A DNA stretch of 24,137 nt from Rhizopus sp. PT2906 (Eukaryota > Mucoromycota > Mucoromycetes > Mucorales > Rhizopodaceae), in NCBI GenBank assembly GCA_025529335.1, contig JAMYHX010000578.1, positions 1-24,137 on the forward strand. Direction: 5' to 3'. The position numbers were made by a program, and so were the translations under genes. A model generated the notes under the pieces. The model had not been told where the DNA came from. It worked only from the letters and a program-made list of their open reading frames with translations, and made no database searches. This document shows positions 1 to 9,064 of this stretch, one piece after another (position 1 is the first letter of the stretch; the number at the start of each line of letters is the position of its first letter).

Positions 1-11
1 TACACACTTAC

Positions 12-249
12 AAGGCTGTCTAATTCAATAAAATCTTTAAGGTATCGAACAAGTGAAAGATGGCAATCTTTATCTTCCAACATGACATGATATACCTATA
101 CTATATTAGTCCTTTGTCTTGTACATTTCATTCTTTTTATTTACAATGCAACTCACTCCAGACACCACTTGCATATTATTTTCAATGACTGCGATTCGAT
201 ATGGGTAAGACGGCTGATGATTTTGTTGATGAATAACTGCTCCGGGCAT
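12..249 (-). CDS. Unidentified protein, 5' part of a gene cut by the left window edge
   Basis: This gene is only visible after splicing. Exon 1 (249..157) starts at an ATG and encodes 31 residues (MPGAVIHQQNHQ, then PSYPYRIAVIENN). A GTGAGT donor at 156 and a TATAG acceptor at 96 remove a 61 nt intron in phase 0. Exon 2 (95..12) adds 28 residues ending DFIELDSL and runs into another GTAAGT donor at 11..6, so the gene continues off the window. The alternative acceptor 5 nt upstream leads to a stop codon, which supports the chosen one. A TATA box lies 96 nt upstream. I do not recognise the family: the N-terminus is Gln/His-rich, followed by a mixed alpha/beta-looking segment. It could instead be a 3' exon of the neighbouring XRCC2-like gene (see findings). 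Confidence 0.5.
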
Positions 250-344
250 AATTCGGTTTTATTGATAAATATAATAAATAAAAGGTACAAAAGAAACAAA
301 TAATAAAAAAAAGGGTAAAAAGAGGAAAGAAAAGCAAAGAACTT

Positions 345-352
345 CTTTTATA
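345..352 (-). promoter_or_regulatory. TATA box (GGGTATAAAAG) with pyrimidine-rich leader
   Basis: Read on the minus strand, GGGTATAAAAG is followed by a T/C-rich stretch and then the ATG at 249. The same TATA plus pyrimidine-leader layout stands before several genes in this window. Here it lies only about 50 nt past the XRCC2-like stop codon. Confidence 0.5.
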
Positions 353-361
353 CCCTTTTCC

Positions 362-435
362 TTTTTTTTTTTTTTTTTTTTCCCTGGAGAAACGCGCGTT
401 TGTATTACACGGCTGTTGTTGTTGTTGTTGTTGTT
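362..435. repeat. Poly-T run and adjacent GTT trinucleotide repeat
   Basis: About 20 T residues run from 362 to 381. From about 414 to 435 there is a (GTT)n tract, which on the minus strand is (ACA)n and encodes the run of threonines ending the XRCC2-like protein. Both are slippage-prone. Confidence 0.85.
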
Positions 436-1079
436 CTTACTAAAAAAGCATCCTTGTGCATTGGCCATATAGGCTGCATTTGTATTTCGTTTCCCTTGGT
501 GACACTCATCTCAAAGCGATAATCGAAATCCAAGGCTCTTGCTGCAGTGGCTGGTGTAGACGTTAGCAAGATAAAGCCCCATTTGGTTTGTAATTCCTTT
601 ATTTTCTGCCAACACCCTTTAGCGACACATGAAGTATTATCGATCATGACCCATAACACATGGAAATTTGCATGCTCTTCATTCAACCAATACTCCAAGG
701 TCGCACTTGGGGTTTGTCCTTGCTTTAGATGAAACAGATGGAATTTGTTATCGTCTAGTGGAACCAAGCGCTCATCGAGATCAAAATATAAAATGTGTGA
801 ACGTGAATGAATGAGGCTGTGTTTGGCTATTTTGACCATCACTGTCGATTTCCCACTGCCTGAGGTACCTATAAGGTCGATTCTGTCTCCTGGTCTAAGA
901 AATGCCCCTTCCTCTGTGTTACTCATCCCTTCAAATGGTAAATCTATTCGTGTATTTTCTCGTTGTACTCTAGCTAACGTCTATGAACAACAGTAAATAA
1001 TAGAAGTACGGTATAACAGGCTTACTCTTAAAGCTGATTCATGCTTAATCTTGGAAATGAAGTTTAATAGAAATGGCAT
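405..1079 (-). CDS. XRCC2: XRCC2-like RAD51-paralogue ATPase
   Basis: Two exons: 1079..1026 and 980..405, with a 45 nt intron (GTAAGC..ATAG, phase 0), giving 209 residues. A TGA codon directly precedes the chosen ATG. The N-terminus (HESALRTLARVQ) resembles the helical start of XRCC2. A Walker A P-loop GTSGSGKS lies at residues 56-63 (Lys62) and a hydrophobic Walker B-like strand VLWVMID at 126-132. XRCC2 family members act with RAD51 paralogues in homologous recombination in the nucleus. Animal XRCC2 is longer (about 280 residues), so this copy is short at its C-terminus, which ends in seven threonines encoded by a trinucleotide repeat. A GTAAGA donor inside the last codons (440) could extend it into another exon. 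Another RAD51-family member is possible, but the order and spacing of conserved segments favour XRCC2. Confidence 0.65.
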
Positions 1080-1237
1080 TCAAGTGAGGTTATATAAAAA
1101 ATATAAATGGAAAAAAAATGGTGTAAAAATGTAATCATTTTCCCTTAGTTTGTGTCTCTTGCGTTTTTTAAACTCACAGCGTGAATGTGACCCATGCGTT
1201 CATTACACGCGGCTTTATTATTACTTCGGGGGGAATA

Positions 1238-2594
1238 TTATGAGCTTTCGTAATCGTTGTAAATCAAAAGATTAGGGGTGTCTTTGGGAATCTTTTTCAA
1301 TTCATTAGGTGTGGCTACAGCAAGGATTCTCTCCTTGATTTCCTTGGGGGTGACGCCAGGTTCAGATTGGCTAAGGAAATAAGCAGCCAAACCAGCAACG
1401 TGAGGTGAAGCCATGGATGTTCCAGAGATAGTGTTTGTTGCCGTGTTACTTCCTATCCAGATGGACTGGATGTCTAAACCAGGTGCAAATACGTCAACAC
1501 ATTTACCATAGTTTGAAAAGTAAGCTCTTTCGTCAGCAATCGTGCTTGCTCCCACAGTGATCGCTTTCTCGGCTCGAGCAGGCGAATAGTCACATGCATC
1601 TCGGTTATCATTACCCGCAGCCACAGCAAAGACCATGCCTGCGTCAACTGCAGCATTCACAATCTTGTCCAAGCCAACAGACTTGCCACCGCCCAAACTC
1701 ATGTTGGCCACAGCCCCCTTGAATGATTTGCCTTCTGTCTGAGCCTGTTCTTTGTCCTTTCTGAAATCCAAAATAGCCCAATCAACTCCGCCCATTACGT
1801 CCGACATTGAACCAGAGCCATTGGAAGCCAAGACTTTGACGGCGACTGGGCGTGCTTTCTTGGCAACTCCGTATTTTGTACCAGCGATCGTACCAGCACA
1901 GTGAGAACCGTGACCGTTGCCGTCGCGGTCGTCATCACCTGCAGGAATTGTCTTTCCCCAGGTTGCTCGACCACCAAAATCGTTATGACTAATGTTAATA
2001 CCAGTATCAATCACATACACCTTGATACCGTCACCAGCAGTGTTGGCGTCATAATTATATTTGCTAAAATTACGAAGCGTCAGTGCTTTACGAGAGGAAA
2101 TACGAGCAAGTCCCCAAGGAGCACCACGTTGTAATTCGCTGGCATAAACAATGGAATCTTCTTCAACAAAATCAACCTTTTTATGTAAACTATCAGTATT
2201 TTTTGTGTTGTTGTTTTTTTAAAACAAGCCTTACTTCTTCGGAACGACGAATAGCTTCCAACATATTTTTATCAAAACGACCTGCATAACCTTTGAAATT
2301 AGGTGTTTCGTAAACATGCTTAATTCCCATTTGGAAGGAACTATCCAAAAATTCTCCATTATTATAAGCTTTGGCTGCAACCATAGAGCTAATCCATTCA
2401 GCATGATCTTGAAGCTGTTCCATAGATAAATGGTCCTTCAAGACAACAATATAAGATCCTCGTACAGCTTCAGCTTCAACAGGAGCATAAAGAGGGGCAA
2501 CATATCCATCATCAAAGGAACTTGTCTTGACCATAGGTACGGCTGTGGCATAACCAGCCAATACCAAAGCAGCAGTTAAAAGAGTAAACTTCAT
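1238..2594 (-). CDS. Secreted subtilisin-like serine protease (proteinase K family, S8A)
   Basis: Exons 2594..2235 and 2176..1238 with a 58 nt intron (GTAAGG..AAAAAG, phase 0) give 432 residues. Residues 1 to about 18 form a signal peptide ending ATA. An inhibitor I9-type propeptide follows (YIVVLKDHLSMEQLQDH, then EVDFVEED across the splice). The mature catalytic domain carries Asp177 (VIDTGIN), His209 (GHGSHCAGT), oxyanion Asn309 (AAGND) and Ser374 (GTSMASPH), so the whole triad is present. The splice acceptor AAAAAG was chosen because the TAG 13 nt upstream would cause an early stop, while AAAAAG restores the family motif before the cleavage region. Such enzymes are made as zymogens, remove their own propeptide, and act outside the cell or in the vacuole. 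The predicted size is normal for fungal proteinase K/oryzin-type enzymes. Confidence 0.95.
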
Positions 2595-2650
2595 CCAAAA
2601 AATAAAATGAGAAAAGAAAGGTATACTTTTGAAGAGAGGGAAAAAAAAAG

Positions 2651-2668
2651 AGGCCTTTTTATTTAAAT
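2651..2668 (-). promoter_or_regulatory. TATA-like element of the protease gene
   Basis: On the minus strand ATTTAAATAAAAAGGCCT lies about 60-75 nt before the protease ATG and is followed by a pyrimidine-rich leader. It starts only about 16 nt after the end of the upstream SNAPC1-like reading frame, so promoter and 3' region overlap. Confidence 0.35.
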
Positions 2669-2683
2669 GCAGATAAGGAAATT

Positions 2684-3924
2684 CTAACCAATTAAAGAGT
2701 CGTCCATGATGTCACTTGACTCGTCACCTTGGACTTGAACCATCTCATTCTCATCATTTCTTTGATTATACAGTTTCTCTTCAGCAAGTGTTCGCTTGAT
2801 TTCCCATTGTACTTTCCTTTGCCTTTGTTTTGTAGTCATCTCACGTATTTTTGACTGAACAATGGACTGTTTGGGCAGATTTATGGATATGGACGTATCA
2901 TCGATCATACCAGTGTTTGTCATAAAGTTCCTCAAACGTGCAGGCTTTGTTTCTCTTATCCTTAGTTTTTCTTTCATCATGGCCTGTGTTACAACAGTCA
3001 ATTGAGGTGTTGCTAGTGCTTTACGTTTGGCATCAGAGTATTTGCTCAAGATGGCGTTGTATGTGTCTGTATCAAGACATTTTGCAAGCTACATGTATAT
3101 ATTTAATAAGATATATATATACACCACATTGAACTTACGGTATCATTCTTTATGTTTTCTATATGTAATGCATGTAGTTTGTCTAGTATCCTATTTATAA
3201 CGAGAAGTCATACATATATATATATACACACATAACAGGAAATAATTCTTACAATCTTGCGTCCTTAAATTCCTCACGCTCTTGTATACTAGTCGGATCG
3301 AAGACTTGTTCTGCCGTAAATGAAAATGCGTTCTGCGATCTTAACTTGTCAAATATTAATGCTGCCTCTATATTCTTGTCATGTTTAATTGATTCTGCAT
3401 AAAAATCAAATAGTCTTGACCAAGTATCTATTATTCATTGGCTTAGTCTTTATGTTTTTCTTGTGTGTACAGTCTACCTTTATCCACTCGAATAGGCGCC
3501 TTTTTCCAAACCTGGGGTTGTGAATGATATAAGAAATAGAGTGCAAATATGGCACCTGATCGATATACATCAGAGGGTGAATGCATGTATTCAAGGGCAC
3601 AGATATAGAATGTATTTAGGTACACATTGCGATATTCTTTGTACAGACATGAATAATGGATCAAAGAAAACTGAAGCTCATTCCATACGTCTTCAAAGTC
3701 ATGAAATGTATGTGATTGTTTCTGAGCAAATAAAGAGATTAGTAACAATAATTATAAAACATGTATAAACGCACACTAAAGAAATGAAGTAATAAATATT
3801 GAATATCGTCTTGAATGGCAAATCTTGATAAACCAGCCCAACGTTGGACATGAACCAGATTAGCAAATTCTAGTGTTGTTTCTGGATATTTGAGGATTCC
3901 TGCCTTAGTGTCTTGTTCATTCAT
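2684..3924 (-). CDS. SNAPC1: SNAPC1-like subunit of the snRNA-activating protein complex
   Basis: Five exons, all in consistent phase: 3924..3775, 3721..3478, 3427..3253, 3190..3139 and 3088..2684, with introns of 50-62 nt, giving 341 residues (human SNAPC1 has 368). The core follows the SNAPC1 pattern: LLLHFFSKQSHTFHDF-EDVW, then a SPSDVYRSGAIFALYFLY helix, APIRVDKDTWSRLFDF, and ALIFDKLRSQNAFSFTA. Human SNAPC1 shows the same order (SVRFEDFTELW, VGALYLLYGLY, IRVALKDWDEVLKF, AAYIFRKLRLDRAFHFTA). SNAPc binds the proximal sequence element of snRNA genes and recruits Pol II or Pol III. The last exon is basic and helical with an acidic end (DESSDIMDDSLIG). The first intron uses a GTGCGT donor and a TACTAAT branch site. 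The ATG lies 57 nt from the stop codon of the ankyrin gene upstream. Confidence 0.8.
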
Positions 3925-3981
3925 AAAACATAAGCCTGTAGAGAAGAAAAGAATAGAATGAAAGAAAAAAAAAAAGGCTTT

Positions 3982-5112
3982 TTATTTTTTTGATAACAGC
4001 GATTTAATAGTAGAAGATATGATAAACCCAAGTTTTTCATGAAGACCAATAGATGAAGCCAAAAATAGAGCTTGCTGTATACATTCTTTAGATGTAGAAA
4101 GTGTAAACAGATCTGGTATCATATCCAAGAATCCGTGACTTGCTGCATAAAGAAAGGCCGGGTTCTCACCATCGAGCTGACAGGTCGTCGTAAGGGGTGC
4201 CAAGAGTCGGACCATATCAATCTTGCGCTCTTGTACAGCCATCATCAAACATTTACTGTCCACAGGACATTCACGTTGAAGGAGTAGTCGTAAACACTCG
4301 AGCCGGTTCCAATGCACGGCCAAACTCACGAGTTCGTTCGACTGTCTGTACTGCTGATTTGCATCATAATCAAGAAGCAGGGTAAGCTGATGAACATTGC
4401 CGCTGATAACAGCATATTCGACTACGGCTTGAGATGAATCACTTGACCAGACCATGTCTGTCTCGGTGGGATTGTTTGCGTGGCAGGTACTGTAGGACAA
4501 GAGTAAACGAAGACAGTTCTTGAATCCGTACTTGGCCGCGGTATGGATTGGAAGACGGTTATGCTTTTGGCACTTGATATCTATCCTTGCCCCCGAAGAT
4601 AACAAGATTTTTAGACATTCCACTTGGTTCCGCTGTACAGCATAGTGAACAGCTGTCTGTCCCTGGTGATCTGTCGCATTAATATTGATTTCCGAATGCT
4701 GTAGTAAGAGTGGAATGCCCTTATCGAAACCGATGAATGAGGCTTCATGAAGGGCAGTTGTCTTATTCGGCCCAGATGTTTGATTGATGTCCAAATGAAC
4801 ATTTCGTACGAGTTCTTTTAGTTTTTCGAGTGATTGTGCTATACAAGCCCAGCTTAACAATGAGCGATGATATTGTGGATCGCACTGGTTGGGGGAAGAA
4901 GTATCCTTTAACAATGGCTCCAAGTAATTAAATTTACATTTCTTTGTTGGTTCGGGTATTGGGTTCTGTAAAAATGATATTGATAAGGCGCGTTTACGGC
5001 TGTTTGTATTTGTTTGATCTACAGGTGATGAAGGAGGTGAGGGCAAGATGATTTTTTCTGTATTATTGTCGTTGTTATTGTCGTTATTTGTTGTAATAGT
5101 AATGGAATGCAT
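3982..5112 (-). CDS. Ankyrin-repeat protein
   Basis: Single-exon gene of 376 residues. The N-terminal 70 residues are low-complexity (Asn/Asp-rich 9-17, a proline/serine patch at 24-30) and hold basic patches (SRKRALS at 38-44, TKKCKF at 56-61) that could serve nuclear import. Ankyrin repeats are clear at about 117-148 (TALHEASFIGFDKGIPLLLQ), 150-180 (GQTAVHYAVQRNQVECLKIL) and 185-215 (NRLPIHTAAKYGFKNCLRLL). More degenerate repeats run from about 228 to 365. Ankyrin stacks mediate protein-protein contacts; no enzymatic domain is visible, so the partner and role are unknown. The stop codon overlaps an AATAAA-like signal. Confidence 0.9.
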   Translation of the reverse strand: MHSITITTNNDNNNDNNTEKIILPSPPSSPVDQTNTNSRKRALSISFLQNPIPEPTKKCKFNYLEPLLKDTSSPNQCDPQYHRSLLSWACIAQSLEKLKELVRNVHLDINQTSGPNKTTALHEASFIGFDKGIPLLLQHSEININATDHQGQTAVHYAVQRNQVECLKILLSSGARIDIKCQKHNRLPIHTAAKYGFKNCLRLLLSYSTCHANNPTETDMVWSSDSSQAVVEYAVISGNVHQLTLLLDYDANQQYRQSNELVSLAVHWNRLECLRLLLQRECPVDSKCLMMAVQERKIDMVRLLAPLTTTCQLDGENPAFLYAASHGFLDMIPDLFTLSTSKECIQQALFLASSIGLHEKLGFIISSTIKSLLSKK

Positions 5113-6934
5113 TATTGTAGTTTAGTGTATAAATGAATGGAAAAGAAAGGAGAAAGAAAGAATATCTTGGCAATAAATAGTCATTTAAATACCATCTTGA
5201 TGATCGACGGAAGAGTGAAAGAGAAAAGGGGAAGGTCAACCTTTTTTTGGGAACAGAAAAAAATTTTTTTTTGAATAGCAGCTCTTGGCAAAATAATAAC
5301 TTTATGCAATAAATAAATTATAAAAAACATACCTCAGTTTACTCTCTGTTACTATGCTTGTTGCTATGGTTTTACTATAGCAACTATATCGTTATTTTCT
5401 ACAATCTTGTAAAAAAGACAGAGAGGTGACACATGTTTAAGGTGCGACTCTAGCATTTGTTAAAATAACACTGAATAAAAAAGCTTGGCAGTGTAATATC
5501 CTGTTTCCATATTCAGGGAATTAAGAGATGCCGATCATATGATAGCAATGCCTGTGTAATAAAAATATATATAATATATCTCTTTTCATCTCTTGGCAGC
5601 TCATGTATTCATTTGACAGAACAAAAGAATAAAAGAAGCACTTGGTCAAAGTCTTTTTTTATATTCATTTGTTGACGTGTTCTACTCGAAACATGTGTAA
5701 CTGTTGTCATAAACATCACAAGTATACCAGCCAGGGCCCGAGAAATCTACCAGACAGCTCGGAATAACAGAAAGACGATATATAAATGAAAAATGCAGTA
5801 ATCGAATGATAATCAAGACATATCACACACACACACACACACGCGCGCACACATCTTATCATGCGTGTCAGTAACTCGTGATATTACTGTTCGGCTGTCA
5901 ACTAGCAGCTCTACTTTCTTTTCTTTATTTCTTTATTTTATAAAGCTATTTAATCGTTGGGCATTATTTGACCAAGACATATGAAAAAACAAGCATAGCC
6001 AAGACCCTCTTGTGTTTGCCTTTTTATGGTTTTTTGTTTCTGACACAGAGATAGGCGCTTGATTTGTAACATGACGTTTCAATTGCTTTTCTTATTTTAG
6101 GTTTATGATGGCCTCATAGGCATGTCTAATGTGTATCATTTTGCCTCAGTACTATCATGCAAACTGGCTACATCATTTTAATGCATTTTTTGTCGTGTTT
6201 GAGAGAAGCATAGGAGGAAAAAAGAAAACCATATCGGCTTACAGTTCAACAATGTTCGAATCCAGCAGCGAAATATTTTTATACCAGTGTGCTCCTTGAT
6301 GCTAATAAAGAGGTTGTGTTCTGTTAGGATAGTATGTACTATAAAGGTATTGAAGGGCCTTCGAACAAAAGGAAAAATGTTTTTTATGACCTAAAAACGG
6401 CGGTTTACTTCGATGAAACGGGGATATCCACGTTGGCTGAGATATATTAATATAAGAATGCCAACATACATAATGAACGATAAAAACTTGCATGAAAATT
6501 GCATATGGCCCAGATGCCAAGAGTCGGCTTCGTTAGTGTTCTTTTATTTCATTCCGTTAGAGAACTCTCGTCAGGACAAGGGAATGCTCTTAGCTTTTTA
6601 CATGACAATGACCTGAACAACATTCCATTTCGGTATAGTTTAAAACGGATACAGTAAGCTGGTAATTAAGTGTATTGCGTAAAGTAGAGAAATAGTTTAG
6701 ATATATTCATAATCTTTTGTCATTCTCGTTGAAGCTAGTAATGGCGTGTATGAAGTGCTGTTTGACGGCTGAAAAAGCCTCTTTCATGTTAATAGTTTCG
6801 GATTGAAAAAGAAACCGGCAAAGTTGGAAGACCTGCGTGAGCAGAGTAGATACTGAGTGCAGAAAAGGTGAATCTGTTGAGATTGTTGAAACTTGATGAG
6901 CATTTGTACTCCTCCCCTCTCTCTCTATATATAA
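5113..6934. other. Gene-poor stretch, no supported gene
   Basis: About 1.8 kb upstream of the ankyrin gene. Its first 100-150 nt probably hold the promoter of that gene (AG-rich on the plus strand, so a pyrimidine leader on the minus strand). Beyond that I see only AT-rich sequence, homopolymer runs (5261-5274), a CA/CG microsatellite (5824-5853) and short unconvincing ORFs at 6302-6616 on both strands. No tRNA, snRNA or 5S signature was found. Confidence 0.6.
5824..5853. repeat. (CA)n/(CG)n alternating purine-pyrimidine microsatellite
   Basis: Thirty bases of strictly alternating pyrimidine and purine: CA repeats, then CGCGCG, then CA again. Such tracts can form left-handed Z-DNA under negative supercoiling, which is established behaviour for CA/CG repeats. 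Any role here is inference. Confidence 0.85.
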
Positions 6935-7690
6935 ATGCTTTTATTCTATTCGACGAGCCTAGATCAAGGCCGATGGATATTTGTGGGGTATATAGCTACT
7001 GAATATCATTCAATAGTTAAAAGATTAGAAAGAATACTTCTGCCTGATGATTATGGAGCACAGAACAAAGCACCGGTATAACAACCTAACAACTCATCAT
7101 CCATCTTGATTTATCTGCAAATTCATCTACAAAACACATTCAACACGGAGTTTTACGAAATCCCTTTACTTTTCAAAGAAAATCGCCAGCACTTTAATTC
7201 CGGCTTGTTTTCCACTTGTCATTTACTGGTTAAAGCATTAGACATGATCCCTCGTGATTTCGAGCAAGTCCAAAGAAGCCCTCAAGCCTTCTTGGTTCTC
7301 ACTATCAAAGTCATATTCGCCAACATAGATGGCACCTTCCCTTATCTGGTCATCTACTCCAAAATGAAGGTGGAGGATCTATTTCTTTATGATCCTACTT
7401 CTGACACGTTACAACGGATCCCGGGTAACGACATAGATAGACAATTTCGACGAGGAGCTAACAAAATATTCCGTTCAGTAATTTGAAACGCTCTGCAGAT
7501 TTTTTTTTTTTTGGAAAACATTGATTTCCAGCATCTTCTGCGCATTCAACAGGAACTTCTTTAACAAACCCCATAGCCGAATTTTCCAAGTTCATTCAGT
7601 GTCTGCGTTTCAGTCTATCTTCAAGACCGACTTTTCACAAGATTATCACTCAATTATTCCGTCAAACCGTTTTTAATCATACGTAGTTTC
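6935..7690 (+). mobile_element. Decayed LINE ORF2 piece, region after the reverse transcriptase
   Basis: An open frame at 7106..7486 lies downstream of, and in frame with, a 47-codon stretch from an ATG at 6935 that ends at TAA (7078-7080). After 7486 homology seems to continue in another frame to about 7690 (NPIAEFSKFIQCLRFSL, then LFRQTVFNH). The segment reads IPLLFKENRQHF, LLVKALDMIPRDFEQVQRS, VEDLFLYDPTSDTLQRIPG and RRGANKIFRSVI. This matches the layout I know from the part of fungal non-LTR retrotransposon ORF2 that follows the RT domain (a helical segment, a V-x-D-x-[FY]-x-[YF]-D strand, then an arginine-rich stretch). The internal stop and frameshift show it is dead. The family assignment rests on pattern recognition without a search, so a lineage-specific host gene remnant is the alternative. 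Confidence 0.5.
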
Positions 7691-7758
7691 TTTTGCACCC
7701 GCCTCTTCACAGAATATTTTCTGAGTTTACACGGAGCAATAAATATTATCATAGTTGC

Positions 7759-7926
7759 TCAACTACTAGCCCCTGTAAAGATTCCAATCGGATGTCCCAT
7801 AACTCTCTTTTTGGCTGTCTGAAAGCCCTCCAATTGAACGATGGAACGAACGACCGTAGTCAGTTGAGGACACACGTTGAGCATCATAGAAAGAGATTGC
7901 ATAGAAATCCTTGAGCACACAATCAT
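7759..7926 (-). CDS. Possible 55-residue protein behind a promoter-like block
   Basis: This is the first ATG downstream of the minus-strand TATA box at 8064-8072, opening a 55-residue frame (MIVCSRISMQSLSMMLNVCP to GHPIGIFTGASS). A second frame over the same bases is also open and looks equally protein-like (GDDCVLKDFYAISFYDAQ). A GTAAGT donor near 7964 lies just upstream of the ATG, so the true transcript may be spliced. I do not recognise either product. Confidence 0.25.
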   Translation of the reverse strand: MIVCSRISMQSLSMMLNVCPQLTTVVRSIVQLEGFQTAKKRVMGHPIGIFTGASS

Positions 7927-8063
7927 CGCCTTGCTGGATAAGTTTATAAAAAAAAACTTACCTTGACCAAAGGGAACCAGTAAGATCAGAAGGAACCAAA
8001 AAGGGATAAAAGAAAATAAAGAGAAAAGAAAGAGAGAAAAAAAGGATAAAGGCAAATTTCCCT

Positions 8064-8150
8064 CTTTTTATACCCTTTTCTAAGTTATGTGAAGTTATTG
8101 TTTTCAATAAATAAGGTTTTACTCCTTTCAAGAAAATAAGGTTTACGCTC
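8064..8150 (-). promoter_or_regulatory. TATA box with upstream imperfect tandem repeat
   Basis: On the minus strand GGGTATAAAAAG (8064-8072) is followed by a long T/C-rich leader, the layout seen before real genes in this window. Upstream, 8102-8124 and 8126-8150 are imperfect direct repeats sharing AATAAGGTTT on the plus strand. A second GGGTATAAAA-type box lies at 8203-8212. The gene served is unclear. Confidence 0.4.
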
Positions 8151-8212
8151 ACACTTTTGTTTACTTCTAAAGTGTTTCATGACTTTTAAAAGTTTGGCCT
8201 ATCTTTTTTATA

Positions 8213-9064
8213 CCCTTTCTATTCATTCAGCTTATCACTTGTATTTATATTGTAATGAAGTTATTCATTTATATTTTCATCTAGTAAAAAGATTAGAGAG
8301 TAATAAATTAAATACATGCATTGTTTATATCACGCGTCCTTGGGCTTATTTCCTAGTCTTGGTCACACACACTATTTGTGTTACTCTGCCAAATCTCTTT
8401 TTTTCCCTTTGACTTTTTGCAAGTAAAGACTAGATAAATACTGTTTTTAGTAGTTGTTATATGAAGAATTAATCTTGTATAAAGAAATGAAGCAAGCCAT
8501 GCCTAAATCAAAAGAATACCACTACCAGAAATGGCAATAGCAAATGATAAACGCGCTCCGAAACCCTGTTAACAAGTCTAGACGCAGGCATCAGGGGAAG
8601 GGAGCAATATACGCTGTGCGCCTTCAAATAGGTCATAACAAATGAAGCAGTGGTCTCTAGATGCTTTAAATATCGCAATACATATTGTTATCTGTGATTT
8701 ATCCGTTCTCATGTCTATCATCATGACGTCTCTAGATCTATTAATAAACATCTTATTTATATACAGTTCATTATGTGGGCCACACAAGGGGTATAGCAGT
8801 CTTTGACCTTTCGCAGGCTCGCATCGCCCAATGAGGTAGATGATAGCAGTGACAGTATCTTGTTCATCCTCCTTTTCCTAGTATTCACGTTGATCTGTGA
8901 ATGCGATGTATTACCGTGCAAGTACTAGCAATGTTTGATCTCTGAAAGTGAAAGAAATGGTTGATTCTGTTTATTTCCAGGAATCCATGCTCACTAAACA
9001 CAAGCACAGTTTCATATGGTTTCTTTCGATGAGGTTTAATTTTATCTCTCTATGATTTCCTTAT
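8213..9064. other. Stretch without a supported gene
   Basis: AT-rich sequence with scattered stops in all frames. Short ORFs at 8179..8412 (+) and 8578..8787 (-) lack recognisable motifs or promoter context. It could hold decayed endonuclease sequence of the downstream LINE, but I cannot read any of the endonuclease motifs. Confidence 0.5.

Noticed and set aside
259..468. Minus-strand ORF of 69 codons
   Set aside because: It runs over the poly-T tract and GTT repeat, is out of frame with the XRCC2-like gene, and is low-complexity Asn/Lys.
3520..3768. Plus-strand ORF across the SNAPC1-like gene
   Set aside because: Antisense to exon 2 and intron 1 of a well-supported gene.
6240..6275. B-box-like GTTCGAATCC suggesting a tRNA
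   Set aside because: The flanking bases do not form a T stem (CAATG against CCAGC), and no A box or acceptor stem is found upstream.
8140..8160. LTR of a retrotransposon around the repeated TATA motifs
   Set aside because: No terminal TG...CA repeats, primer-binding site or gag/pol sequence could be found; the repeat unit is only about 25 nt.
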